In this document: piece by piece, positions 16,327 through 26,098 of the stretch
Layout of the letters: every line of letters starts with the position of its first letter
Numbering within the stretch: position 1 is the first letter of the stretch
DNA from: Calidifontibacter indicus
GTDB taxonomy: Bacteria; Actinomycetota; Actinomycetes; Actinomycetales; Dermatophilaceae
Assembly (NCBI RefSeq): GCF_003386865.1
Contig: NZ_QTUA01000001.1
Span: forward strand, 558,001-622,000
DNA: 64,000 nucleotides
Direction: 5' to 3'
Notes under the pieces: model-generated
Database searches by the model: none
What the model was told of the DNA's origin: nothing
The model's input: the letters and a program-made list of their open reading frames with translations, nothing else
Position numbers and translations under genes: made by a program

Positions 16327-17217
16327 TCAGTGGCGGGAGACGCCGTCCGTCTCGGACGCGATCGGGTTCGCCTTCGCCGGGTCGGCAGCAGCCGCCTGCG
16401 ACGCACGAGCCGCGGCCTGCGCCTGGCGGGCCTGCTCCTTCTTCTGCTTCGAGCTGTAGACCAGGTAGCCACCGGCGGCGATGCCGGCGAGGCCCAGCAC
16501 GATCAGCACCTTGCCCTTCTTCTTGCGCTTCTTCGCGGCGGCGGGCACGACCTTGTCGACGACGTCCTGTGCCTGCGGCGGGAGCGCGAGGTAGGCGTTG
16601 GTGCCGGCCTCACCGGCGCGCTGGCCGGCCTGCTGTGCGGCGGCGGTGGCACCGGCGATCGCGGTCTGGATGCGCGGCAGCCACTCCTCGGAGAACAGCG
16701 AGTGGGCCTGGTCGCGGGTCAGCCCGGCGAACTCCTGCACCTTCTCGGCGGCGTCGGAGTTGGCGGCGCTCGCGGCGGCGCCGGCTGCGGCGGCCTTGGC
16801 GGCGTCGAGCTTCGGGGCGGCCTGCTTGCGGGCCTGCTTGGCGGCCTTCTTCGCCGACTTGCGGGCGTCCTTGCGGGTGTCCTTCAGCGTTGCGGCAGCG
16901 GCGCCGAGCTTCGGCGCGGCGGCTTCCTTGGCGGCCTCGACCTTGGGCGCGGCGGCTTCCTTGGCAGCTTCGACCTTGGGCGCGGCAGCCTCCTTCACGG
17001 CCTCGAGCTTCGGCGCGGCGGCTTCCTTGGCGGCCTCGACCTTGGGGGCCACGACTTCCTTGGCGGCCTCGAGCTTCGGCGCGGCTGCGGCAGCGGCGTC
17101 GTTCGCCTTGTCGAGCGCTGCAGACAGCGCGATGGACGCGGCGGACTTGAAGTCCTGCACGCCGTCCTTGGCCTTGTCGGTCGCCTTCTCGGCGGGCGAG
17201 GGGTTGATCCTCAACAC
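16327..17217 (-). CDS. LEA-like Ala/Lys repeat protein with C-terminal membrane span
   Basis: 296 residues. Residues about 25-130 consist of an 11-residue repeat, variants of KVEAAKEAAAP, encoded by about 33-bp DNA repeats (roughly 16910-17090); the pattern is typical of LEA/apolipoprotein-like amphipathic helices. A very basic stretch follows (TRKDARKSAKKAAKQARKQ), then a region with LTRDQAHSLFSEEWLPRIQ, a KKRKKKGK motif, one membrane span (VLIVLGLAGIAAGGYLVY) and a Lys/Ala/Gln-rich tail. The frame is open further upstream into ppiA, but the AAAGGAG site is spaced for the GTG at 17217, which is chosen. No enzymatic motif. Possibly an envelope or stress protein like the 8094-10044 cluster. 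Confidence 0.75.
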   Translation of the reverse strand: MLRINPSPAEKATDKAKDGVQDFKSAASIALSAALDKANDAAAAAAPKLEAAKEVVAPKVEAAKEAAAPKLEAVKEAAAPKVEAAKEAAAPKVEAAKEAAAPKLGAAAATLKDTRKDARKSAKKAAKQARKQAAPKLDAAKAAAAGAAASAANSDAAEKVQEFAGLTRDQAHSLFSEEWLPRIQTAIAGATAAAQQAGQRAGEAGTNAYLALPPQAQDVVDKVVPAAAKKRKKKGKVLIVLGLAGIAAGGYLVYSSKQKKEQARQAQAAARASQAAAADPAKANPIASETDGVSRH

Positions 17218-17304
17218 TTGAACGTCTCCTTTTCCCGCGAGGGACGGGGCCCTCGGACTGCTGTCCACCCTAACGATCGGGACGTCCCGGTTGGTGGCCG
17301 ATCC

Positions 17305-17393
17305 GGGGTGAATCACCCCACTGGGCGGGGAGAGCGAGGTCGGCTCGGGTGCGCCCCGGGGTGGGCACGGGGTGCGCCCCGGGGTGGGCACGG
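17305..17393. repeat. Dyad plus perfect 23-bp tandem repeat upstream of ppiA
   Basis: GGGGTGA-A-TCACCCC forms a dyad at 17305-17319. At 17348-17370 and 17371-17393 there are two identical 23-bp units containing GGTGCGCCCCGGGGTGGG. Both sit between the divergent LEA-like and ppiA promoters and may be regulatory. Confidence 0.6.
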
Positions 17394-17409
17394 CGTCGGC
17401 GGTGGAACA

Positions 17410-17415
17410 TAGACT
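17410..17415 (+). promoter_or_regulatory. -10-like hexamer for leaderless ppiA
   Basis: TAGACT ends seven bases before the ppiA ATG, with no properly spaced ribosome site. Confidence 0.4.
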
Positions 17416-17422
17416 CTGGGAC

Positions 17423-17938
17423 ATGAACGCAACGCTGCACACCAACCACGGCGACATCAACGTCACCCTCTTCGAGAACGACGCACCGAACACGGTGAAG
17501 AACTTCGTCGGCCTGGCGCAGGGCACCCTCGACTACAAGGACGACGCAGGCCGCACCAACCCGCAGCCCTTCTTCGACGGACTCACCTTCCACCGCATCA
17601 TCCCCGGCTTCATGATCCAGGGCGGCTGCCCGCTCGGCGAAGGCATCGGTGGCCCCGGGTACACCTTCGACGACGAGATCTCGCCCGACCGCAACTTCAA
17701 CTCCCCGTACATCCTCGCGATGGCCAACGCGGGCAAGCGGATGGGCAAGGGCACCAACGGTTCCCAGTTCTTCATCACCGTCGCCCCGACCACCTGGCTG
17801 CAGGGCAAGCACACGATCTTCGGTGAGGTCTCCGACCAGGAGAGCCGCGACGTCGTCGACCAGATCGCCGGCGTCCGCACCGGTGCGCAGGACAAGCCGG
17901 TCGAGCCGGTCGTCATCGAGAAGGTCACCGTTTCCTGA
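17423..17938 (+). CDS. ppiA: Peptidyl-prolyl cis-trans isomerase, cyclophilin type
   Basis: 171-residue single-domain cyclophilin, cytosolic (no signal peptide). The active-site block FDGLTFHRIIPGFMIQGGCP contains the catalytic Arg and Phe, followed by MANAGKRMGKGTNGSQFFIT and HTIFGEV. Length is normal. The ATG at 17423 is chosen because the frame upstream lacks a start context and a -10-like hexamer lies just before it. First gene of the origin-proximal block conserved with Mycobacterium (Rv0009 position). The rhomboid gene starts two bases after its stop. Confidence 0.94.
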   Translation: MNATLHTNHGDINVTLFENDAPNTVKNFVGLAQGTLDYKDDAGRTNPQPFFDGLTFHRIIPGFMIQGGCPLGEGIGGPGYTFDDEISPDRNFNSPYILAMANAGKRMGKGTNGSQFFITVAPTTWLQGKHTIFGEVSDQESRDVVDQIAGVRTGAQDKPVEPVVIEKVTVS

Positions 17939-17940
17939 CG

Positions 17941-18789
17941 ATGTCCTTGTCCGGCAACACACCTGAGCCCACCTGCCCCCGTCACCCGGGGCAGGTGGCT
18001 TATGTGCGTTGTCAGCGCTGCGATCGTCCGACCTGCCCGGCCTGTCAACGGCCGGCGCCGGTCGGCATCCAGTGTGTCGACTGCGTGAAGCAGGAGGCCA
18101 AGGCCAACCCCCGCGCGGTCGTCGTCCGACCGGGTCAGGAGCGGCCGGTCGTCAGCTTCGGAATCATCGGTGTCTGCACCGTGATGTGGTTGCTGCAGCT
18201 GATGGACAGCTCGGTCACCGACCGCTTCTTCTTCGCTCCCGCGCTCGGTGAGTCCGAGCCGTGGCGCTTCCTGACCGCGGCGTTCCTGCACGACCCGGGT
18301 TCGCCGATGCACCTGCTGTTCAACATGTACGCGCTGTGGCTCACCGGCCAATACCTCGAGCCGGTGCTCGGACGCGTCCGTTTCCTCGCGCTCTACCTGG
18401 TGTCGGCGCTCGGTGGTTCGGTGGGCTACGAACTGCTCGCCGCCTACCCCTCCGTCGGATCCGGCTGGCTCCAAGGCACCGTCGGCGCGTCCGGCGCGGT
18501 GTTCGGACTCTTCCTCGCCGTGGTCGTGCTCAACCTCAAACTCAAGCGCGACATCACCTCGATGCTCGTGGTCATCGCGATCAACGCCGTGCTGTCGCTG
18601 GTCATCGCCGGCATCGCCTGGCAGGCCCACCTCGGCGGTGCCGTCACCGGCGCCGCGTGCGCGGCCGTGCTGCTGCACAACGACAAGCGGGTGCAATGGG
18701 GCGGCCTCAGCGCCATCGCCCTGCTGCTCGTCGTGGTCGGCTGGGCCACCCTGGGTGCCGGCCCGCAAATCGGTCACGCCTTCGTATAA
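17941..18789 (+). CDS. Rhomboid family intramembrane serine protease with zinc-ribbon N-terminus
   Basis: 282 residues. The N-terminus is a Cys/His-rich zinc-binding segment of the B-box kind (CPRHPGQVAYVRCQRC, CPACQRPAPVGIQCVDC). The membrane core has six to seven spans: HLLFNMYALWLTGQYLE, the catalytic Ser in VGASGAVFG, and the catalytic His in WQAHLGGAVTGA. Both dyad residues are intact. Rhomboids cut within transmembrane segments of other proteins; the substrate is unknown. Two bases separate it from ppiA, so the two are co-transcribed, the same neighbour relation as in other actinobacteria. Confidence 0.92.
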   Translation: MSLSGNTPEPTCPRHPGQVAYVRCQRCDRPTCPACQRPAPVGIQCVDCVKQEAKANPRAVVVRPGQERPVVSFGIIGVCTVMWLLQLMDSSVTDRFFFAPALGESEPWRFLTAAFLHDPGSPMHLLFNMYALWLTGQYLEPVLGRVRFLALYLVSALGGSVGYELLAAYPSVGSGWLQGTVGASGAVFGLFLAVVVLNLKLKRDITSMLVVIAINAVLSLVIAGIAWQAHLGGAVTGAACAAVLLHNDKRVQWGGLSAIALLLVVVGWATLGAGPQIGHAFV

Positions 18790-18934
18790 GTCTCGCGGCT
18801 CCTTCGGCGATCACCCGCCGGTTCCTTCGTCGCCCAGAGGGTGAGCCGTCCCGCCGCGCTGAGCCTTGCGCTGTCGTCGGGTGAGAGCCACCTCCGGCGC
18901 TATCGACGCTGGACCGCCAACTCCAGCACGCGGG

Positions 18935-18995
18935 TTTTCCACAACATTTGCACCTTCTGGGGATAACCCTGCCGTTTTCCACAGGGGTTTCCACA
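18935..18995. other. Cluster of DnaA-box-like sequences
   Basis: The gap 18790-19195 holds no gene. It contains TTTTCCACA at 18935 and 18975, GTTTCCACA at 18987, and a reverse-oriented TTATCCCC-like site near 18958. These resemble DnaA boxes (TTNTCCACA). A palindromic element (19071-19143) fills the remainder. No dnaA or dnaN is nearby. Confidence 0.4.
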
Positions 18996-19070
18996 GCTGG
19001 GGAAAACCACACTGTTGTAACTTCGAACGTCTGTTGCACGCGAGCGCGTGCACGCCCTCCCTACAACACA

Positions 19071-19143
19071 GCAAACGCTGCACCTATCGGCACACGCTGC
19101 GGGTGCAGCAGCAGCGGCGTGTGGCGGTAGGTGCAGCGTTTGC
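19071..19143. repeat. Complex palindrome, family A copy 1
   Basis: Outer arms GCAAACGCTGCACCTA and its complement TAGGTGCAGCGTTTGC, inner arms around CACACGC/GCGTGTG, centre GGTGCAGCAGCAGC. 73 bp, just beyond the crgA stop on the minus strand. The same architecture recurs at 20414, 31658, 47219 and 49930. Confidence 0.9.
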
Positions 19144-19195
19144 GGGTGGGGGTTTGGGGGCGCGGTGTTGGCGCGCGGTGCTGAAAAGTGGGTGG

Positions 19196-19606
19196 CTACT
19201 TCCAGCGGGTCGTCATGATGAACCCGATCATGATCAGGGCGAAGCCGACGGCCATGTTCCACTGGTTGAGGCTGGGCACGGGGTACTGCTTGCTGCCCGA
19301 CAGGTAGTAGACGACCAGCCAGATCAGGCCGAGCACCATGAACCCGAGCATCGTCGGCACCCACCAGCCGGGGTTCTTGCCGCCGTCGAGCTTCACCGGC
19401 TGCGGAGTGGTGCGCCGACGCAGGGTCTCGCGCTCCTTCTCGCGGCGGGCCTCTTCCTTCTCGGCCTCGCGCTCCGCCTTGGTCTTCTTCGCCACCCCGA
19501 GGGTGTCGCTGGTCTCGGCGGTCTCGGCCGGGTCGATCAGGGACTCGTCGACGGCGTCGCTGACCGCGTCCTTCGGCTCGTCGGACGGCTTGCTGGACTT
19601 GCTCAC
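19196..19606 (-). CDS. crgA: Cell division protein CrgA
   Basis: 136 residues. The C-terminal part is the CrgA core: two membrane spans (VPTMLGFMVLGLIWLVVYYL and AVGFALIMIGFIMTTRW) separated by the conserved SGSKQYPVPSLNQWN loop. The N-terminal 70 residues are an acidic then basic, probably coiled extension (AEREAEKEEARREKE) longer than in mycobacterial CrgA (about 93 residues). CrgA links FtsZ-ring proteins with PBPs and regulates septum formation. Start is GTG after a GGGAGAAG site. Divergent from the DUF881 gene, with a shared dyad between them. Confidence 0.93.
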   Translation of the reverse strand: MSKSSKPSDEPKDAVSDAVDESLIDPAETAETSDTLGVAKKTKAEREAEKEEARREKERETLRRRTTPQPVKLDGGKNPGWWVPTMLGFMVLGLIWLVVYYLSGSKQYPVPSLNQWNMAVGFALIMIGFIMTTRWK

Positions 19607-19630
19607 ATCTTCTCCCGGTCGGTACGGCGG

Positions 19631-19646
19631 TTAGGCTAGAGCCTAA
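19631..19646. promoter_or_regulatory. Shared dyad between crgA and DUF881 gene
   Basis: TTAGGCT-AG-AGCCTAA, a perfect dyad. Each strand reads TAGGCT, a -10-like hexamer, so it could be a bidirectional promoter or an operator covering both divergent genes. Both genes have ribosome sites. Confidence 0.5.
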
Positions 19647-19671
19647 GTCACCCCCGATCGAAGGCCCACCG

Positions 19672-20391
19672 ATGACCCGCCGCAAACCATGGACGCTTGT
19701 GGTCACCGCGGTGACCGTCAGCGCGGGTCTGCTGTTCGGCATCAGCGCCTCGACCAGCCGGGGCAGCGATCTGCGACCGGGGCAGCGTGACCTGTCCCAG
19801 GTGGTGTTGGCAGCCAACCAGCGCGTCGCCGGGCAGGCCGCCACCGCGAAGAAACTGCAGGGCGAGGTCGATGCCCTCAGCAAGCAACAGGGCGGCGGCA
19901 CCACAGTGGCCGGCATCGCCGCGCAGGCCGACAAGCTCGCGCCGCAGGCCGGCTTCACCGCGGTCACCGGCGACACCGTCACGGTCACCCTCGACGACTC
20001 CAAGCGCGACCCGTCCACCTTGCCCGAGGGCGGCAACCTCAACTGGATGGTCGTGCACCAGCAGGACGTCCAGTCGGTCGTCAACGCCCTGTGGCGCGGC
20101 GGCGCGAAGGCGATGATGCTGATGGACCAGCGGGTGATCAGCACCTCCGCCGTCCGGTGCGTCGGCAACACGCTCATCCTCAAGGGCCGCGTCTACTCCC
20201 CGCCCTTCAAGATCACCGCGATGGGCGACATCGCCACGCTGAAGAAGGCGCTGCAGGACGACCCCGATGTCGCCAACTACCGCGACTACGTCGACCTCGT
20301 CGGGCTCGGCTACGACGTGAAGACCGCCACCAAGCAGACCTTCCCGGCGTTCGAGGGCACGACCGACCTGAAGTACGCCAAGGCCGGCTGA
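19672..20391 (+). CDS. DUF881 family membrane-anchored protein
   Basis: 239 residues. An N-terminal membrane anchor (KPWTLVVTAVTVSAGLLFGIS), then a heptad-like coiled region (LAANQRVAGQAATAKKLQGEVDALSKQ) and the DUF881 core (TVTVTLDDSK, WMVVHQQDVQSVVNALWRGGA, ISTSAVRCVGNTLILKG, PPFKITAMGD). The same gene lies between crgA and trpG in mycobacteria (Rv0012), so it belongs to the conserved division cluster. Fold is MreC/cell-wall-scaffold-like in organisation, but the function is not established. Ribosome site GAAGG precedes the ATG. Confidence 0.9.
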   Translation: MTRRKPWTLVVTAVTVSAGLLFGISASTSRGSDLRPGQRDLSQVVLAANQRVAGQAATAKKLQGEVDALSKQQGGGTTVAGIAAQADKLAPQAGFTAVTGDTVTVTLDDSKRDPSTLPEGGNLNWMVVHQQDVQSVVNALWRGGAKAMMLMDQRVISTSAVRCVGNTLILKGRVYSPPFKITAMGDIATLKKALQDDPDVANYRDYVDLVGLGYDVKTATKQTFPAFEGTTDLKYAKAG

Positions 20392-20413
20392 CCCCTCAGC
20401 CACGGCACACCCT

Positions 20414-20483
20414 GCAGACGCTGCACCTGCCTGCACACGCTGCAGTTGCAGCAGCAGCGTGTGCAGGCAGGCGCAGCGTTTGC
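20414..20483. repeat. Complex palindrome, family A copy 2
   Basis: 70 bp between the DUF881 stop and trpG. Outer arms GCAGACGCTGCACCTGCC / GGCAGGCGCAGCGTTTGC, inner arms TGCACACGCTGC / GCAGCGTGTGCA, centre AGTTGCA. Inner arms pair perfectly. Confidence 0.9.
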
Positions 20484-20545
20484 GACGTGGGGTGGTGCTG
20501 GACGGTCGTGCTGGGACGGCGAGGGGGCGGCGTCGCGTCCGGACG

Positions 20546-20551
20546 TAGCAT
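20546..20551 (+). promoter_or_regulatory. -10-like hexamer for leaderless trpG/pabA
   Basis: TAGCAT ends seven bases before the ATG; the intervening TTCGGCT has no ribosome site. Confidence 0.45.
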
Positions 20552-20558
20552 TTCGGCT

Positions 20559-21179
20559 ATGACCCGCATCCTCGTCGTCGACAACTACGACAGTTTCGTC
20601 TTCACGATCGTCGGCTACCTCGAGCAGCTCGGCGCCGAGTGCGACGTGCGGCGCAACGACGCCGTGACGACCGACGAGGCGGCTGCGTTCGACGGTGTGC
20701 TCGTGTCACCCGGCCCCGGCACTCCCGAGGAGGCCGGCGTCTCGATGGACATGATCCGGGCCTGCGCCGAGCGCTCGCAGCCGATGTTCGGGGTGTGCCT
20801 CGGCCACCAGGCCCTCGGCGTCGTCTACGGCGGCGTGGTCTCGCGCGCGCCTGAACTCCTGCACGGCAAGACCTCGCAGATCGTGCACGACGGCACCGGC
20901 GTGCTGGAGGGGCTGCCGTCGCCGTTCACCGCGACCCGCTACCACTCGCTGGCGATCGAGTCGGACACCGTGCCCGACGAACTGATCGTCACCGGCCGCA
21001 CCGAGAACGGCATCGTCATGGCCGTCCGGCATCGCGAGCTTCCGCTGCACGGGGTGCAGTTCCACCCCGAGTCGGTGCTCACCGAAGGCGGCCACCGGAT
21101 GCTCGCCAACTGGCTCGCGGTGTGCGGCGACGCCGACGCCGTGCAGCGTTCGGTGGGGTTGGCGCCGCTGGTGCACTGA
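20559..21179 (+). CDS. trpG: Glutamine amidotransferase, anthranilate/ADC synthase component II
   Basis: 206 residues, class I GATase. Nucleophile Cys in GVCLGHQALG, oxyanion SPGPGTPEEAG, and the His-Glu pair in GVQFHPESVLTEGG. The same protein can serve anthranilate synthase (TrpE) and aminodeoxychorismate synthase (PabB); near the origin with pknB it is named trpG or pabA. No trpE or pabB partner is next to it. Length is normal, and the start fits a leaderless transcript. Convergent with pknB, with 69 bases between. Confidence 0.92.
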   Translation: MTRILVVDNYDSFVFTIVGYLEQLGAECDVRRNDAVTTDEAAAFDGVLVSPGPGTPEEAGVSMDMIRACAERSQPMFGVCLGHQALGVVYGGVVSRAPELLHGKTSQIVHDGTGVLEGLPSPFTATRYHSLAIESDTVPDELIVTGRTENGIVMAVRHRELPLHGVQFHPESVLTEGGHRMLANWLAVCGDADAVQRSVGLAPLVH

Positions 21180-21248
21180 CCGCGTCCACGTCGCTCATCG
21201 GCGGTCCACCTCGCGGTGCCGCCGCGTCGGCAGAACCCGACGCGGGTC

Positions 21249-23137
<1,889 letters not shown>

Positions 23138-23138
<1 letters not shown>

Positions 23139-24589
23139 CAGCTCAGTGTTCCTCGGTCGAACTGCTGCGTGATCTGTGGGCCGGAGGAGGTGGGCGCCTT
23201 GGTCACCTTGCCGTTGCCGTTGAGCAACAGCACGAGGATCACCACCAGCAGGATCAATCCGATCACACCCCCGACGAGGTACATGAACGTCTTCTGCGAG
23301 ATGCCCAGGCCCAGGTAGTCGTCGTCGGGGTTGCCGCCGACGGACGACTGGCCGCCGCTGGTCTGCACCCGCTGCTCACGCCGGGTGGCCGGCGTCGTCG
23401 AGGCGAACTTCGACGTCGCGTGCGGGCCCGAGGTCGCGGCGTGCGGCCCGGACGTCGGCGCGTTCGGACCGTTGGGATCGCCCTGGAAGTTCGCCGCGGC
23501 CGGGTGGCCGGACGGCGGAGCGGCCGGTCCGGTCGGTGCCGGGTGGTGTTCCACCTCGTGGCGTCCCGGCAGGCCGGCGGCCACACCGCCGTGCGGGCCG
23601 GAGTGCGGACCTGAGTTGGGCCCGGAGTTGGGACCGGAGTTGGGACCCGAATTCGGGCCGGAGTTGGGTCCGGACGCACCGCCGGGCTGCGGCGAGTGCG
23701 GCCCCGACACACCGGCCTGCGGCACGCCGTCCGACTTGGGGGCGCGCTTGGTGGGGTCGAAGCCCATCTGGCGGCAGTCGGTGACGGCCTGACGCAGCGC
23801 GCGGGAGAACTCCGCGGCCGAGTGCGGGCGCATCGCCGGGTCCTTCTCCAGCGTTGCGAGTATGATCGCGCGCACCGGCGGCGGCACCTCCTGCGGCAGC
23901 TGCGGCGGCGGCTGGTTGACGTGCGCCAATGCCAGGGCGACCGGGCTGTCGGCCTCGAACGGACGGCGTCCGGCGACCATCTCGTAGGCGATGACACCGA
24001 GCGCGTAGACGTCGGCGAGACCGGTGACCTCGCGTCCGACGGCGGCCTCGGGGGCGAGGTACTGGGCGGTGCCCATCACCTCACCGGTCTTGGTCATCGC
24101 CGCCGAACCCACCGCCCGGGCGATGCCGAAGTCGGTGAGCTTCACGATGCCGTCGGCGGTGACCAGCATGTTCGCCGGCTTCACGTCGCGGTGGATCAGG
24201 CCACTGCGGTGTGCGGCATTGAGCGCGGCGGCGGCCTGGGCCAACAGGCCGGCGGTGTCGGCGGCGGAGATCGGGGCGTTCTCCGCGATGATCTTCGACA
24301 GCGGCATGCCCGGCACGTACTCCATCACCAGGTAGGCCGTGCCGTCGTCCTCGCCGTAGTCGTAGACCTGCGCCACGTTGCCGTGGGTCAGCGCCGCCGA
24401 CAGTCGCGCCTCGTTGCGGAAGCGCTCGGTGAAGCCGATCTCGTCGGTCAGCCCGTCCTTGAGCAGTTTGAGCGCGACGGTTCGGCCGAGCACCTTGTCG
24501 GTCGCCTTCCACACCTCACCCATGCCGCCCGCGGCGATGCGGTCGGTGAGTTCGTACCGTCCGCCGAGGACGTCTCCGGTCCGGTTCAT
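23138..24589 (-). CDS. pknA: Ser/Thr protein kinase PknA
   Basis: 483 residues. Kinase domain about 1-265: IAAGGMGEVWKATD, Lys in VALKLLKDG, HRDVKPANM, DFGIARAVGSAAMTKTGEVMGTAQYLAPE. A long Pro/Gly/His linker contains six tandem SGPN/SGPH units (about 23620-23690) and leads to one span (YLVGGVIGLILLVVILVLLL) and a very short outer tail without PASTA domains, as in other PknA. Start is the ATG overlapping the pbpA stop. It works with PknB in controlling growth and septation; all genes from fhaA to pknB run in one direction with overlaps. Confidence 0.95.
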
Positions 24590-26040
24590 TGGTTGACCAC
24601 CGCTTCCATCACTGCCCTTGCGATCGGTGCTGCCACCGATCCTCCGGATGCTTCTTGTCCGGCCGTGCCGCCGTCCTCCACGACGACCGCGACGGCCACT
24701 TTGGGGTTGTTCGCCGGCGCGAAACCGGTGAACCACACGTCTGCGTTGACGCCCGGAGCGGTCTCTGCCGTTCCGGTCTTTCCGGCTACATCCATTCCGG
24801 GGATCTGGGCCCGCACGCCCGTCCCGTTCGACACGACCTTGACCATCATGTCCCGCAACTTGCCGGCGGTCTGGGAGCTGACCGCCTCGGACAGCACCGA
24901 CGGGTCGGTCGACTGGATGACGTCGAGGTTCTTGTCGCGCACGGTCTGCACCAGGTAGGGGCGCATCACCTTGCCGTCGTTGGCGGTCGCGCTGGAGATC
25001 ATCGCGACCTGCAACGGGGTGACCCGCACGTCGAACTGACCGATCGACGACTGCGCCAGCTGCGCCTGCTGCAGGTTGGCCGGGAAGGTCGAGGGGGTCA
25101 CACTCATCGGCACGGTGAGCTGCTGACCGAAGCCGAACTTGCTGGCCTGCTGCCGGACGGCGTCCTGCCCGAGCTTCATGCCCAGGTCGGCGAACGCGGT
25201 GTTGCAGCTGATCTCCAGCGCGTGGGTGAGCGTCGTCTTGTCGTTCGGGCCGCAGGCCTGACCGGTGACGTTCGGCAGCGGCTTGGTGACACCGGGCAGC
25301 TTGAGGGCGGCCGGGCCGTCGAGTTCGCTGTCGGGGTTGTAGTCGCCCGACTGCAGCGCCGCGGCGGCGGTGACCAGCTTGAAGGTCGACCCCGGCGGGT
25401 AGAGGTTGCCCGAGATGGCCCGGTTGACCATCGGCTGGCTGTTTGCGGTCGTGAGGTTCTTCCAGTTGGTCTGCACGGCGTTCAGGTCGTGCGACGACAG
25501 CAGGTTCGGGTCGTACGTCGGGCTGGTGACCATCGCGAGGATCGCGCCGGTCTTGGGGTCCATCGCCACGACGGCGCCGCGCTGGTTGCCGAGCGCCTTG
25601 CGGGCGGCGGCCTGCACCTTGGCCTTGATCGTCAGGTCGACGCTGGCGCCCTGGGGCTCCTTGCCGGTGAGGATGTCGGGCAGCTGCCGGTAGAACAGCT
25701 TGTCCGAACTGCCCGAGAGCAGGTCGTTGTAGCCCCGCTCGACCCCGCTGGTGCCGTAGGTGAAGGAGAAGTAACCGGTGACGGCGGCGTACTCCGGCCC
25801 CTGCGGGTAGGTGCGCAGCCACTTCAGGTCGTCGTCGGCCGGCTTGGAGACGGCGACGGCGGTGCCGTCGACCAGGATCGAGCCGCGCTCCTTGGCGTAC
25901 GACTTCAGCAGGGTGCGGCGGTTGCCGGGCTTGGCGTCGTAGGTCTTCGCCTGCACGAACTGGATCATCGTGCTGGCGATGAGCAGGGCCGCGAACATCG
26001 CCATCACCACCACGGACAACCGGCGGATCGGGGTATTCAT
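24586..26040 (-). CDS. pbpA: Class B penicillin-binding protein 2 (PbpA)
   Basis: 484 residues. One N-terminal signal anchor (RLSVVVMAMFAALLIASTMIQ), then a dimerisation domain and a transpeptidase domain with all three active-site motifs: STFK (PPGSTFKLVTAAA), SCN (EISCNTAF) and KTG (GKTGTAET). It cross-links peptidoglycan in the outer space and pairs with the glycosyltransferase RodA, whose gene precedes it. Length matches mycobacterial PbpA. Overlaps pknA by ATGA. Confidence 0.96.
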   Translation of the reverse strand: MNTPIRRLSVVVMAMFAALLIASTMIQFVQAKTYDAKPGNRRTLLKSYAKERGSILVDGTAVAVSKPADDDLKWLRTYPQGPEYAAVTGYFSFTYGTSGVERGYNDLLSGSSDKLFYRQLPDILTGKEPQGASVDLTIKAKVQAAARKALGNQRGAVVAMDPKTGAILAMVTSPTYDPNLLSSHDLNAVQTNWKNLTTANSQPMVNRAISGNLYPPGSTFKLVTAAAALQSGDYNPDSELDGPAALKLPGVTKPLPNVTGQACGPNDKTTLTHALEISCNTAFADLGMKLGQDAVRQQASKFGFGQQLTVPMSVTPSTFPANLQQAQLAQSSIGQFDVRVTPLQVAMISSATANDGKVMRPYLVQTVRDKNLDVIQSTDPSVLSEAVSSQTAGKLRDMMVKVVSNGTGVRAQIPGMDVAGKTGTAETAPGVNADVWFTGFAPANNPKVAVAVVVEDGGTAGQEASGGSVAAPIARAVMEAVVNQ

Positions 26041-26098
26041 CGGGGCCCCCGCAAAGTATCCGGAGGAGCGAAGCGGGGGAGGAGCTTTGTGGGGTGGT

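Noticed and set aside
18790-19195. Origin of replication
   Set aside because: DnaA-box-like sites are present, but there is no dnaA, dnaN or AT-rich unwinding region and the spacing is irregular. Reported only as a box cluster.
23610-23690. Tandem 12-base repeats that might be a CRISPR-like or iteron array
   Set aside because: They are coding repeats in pknA (SGPN units) with no spacers.
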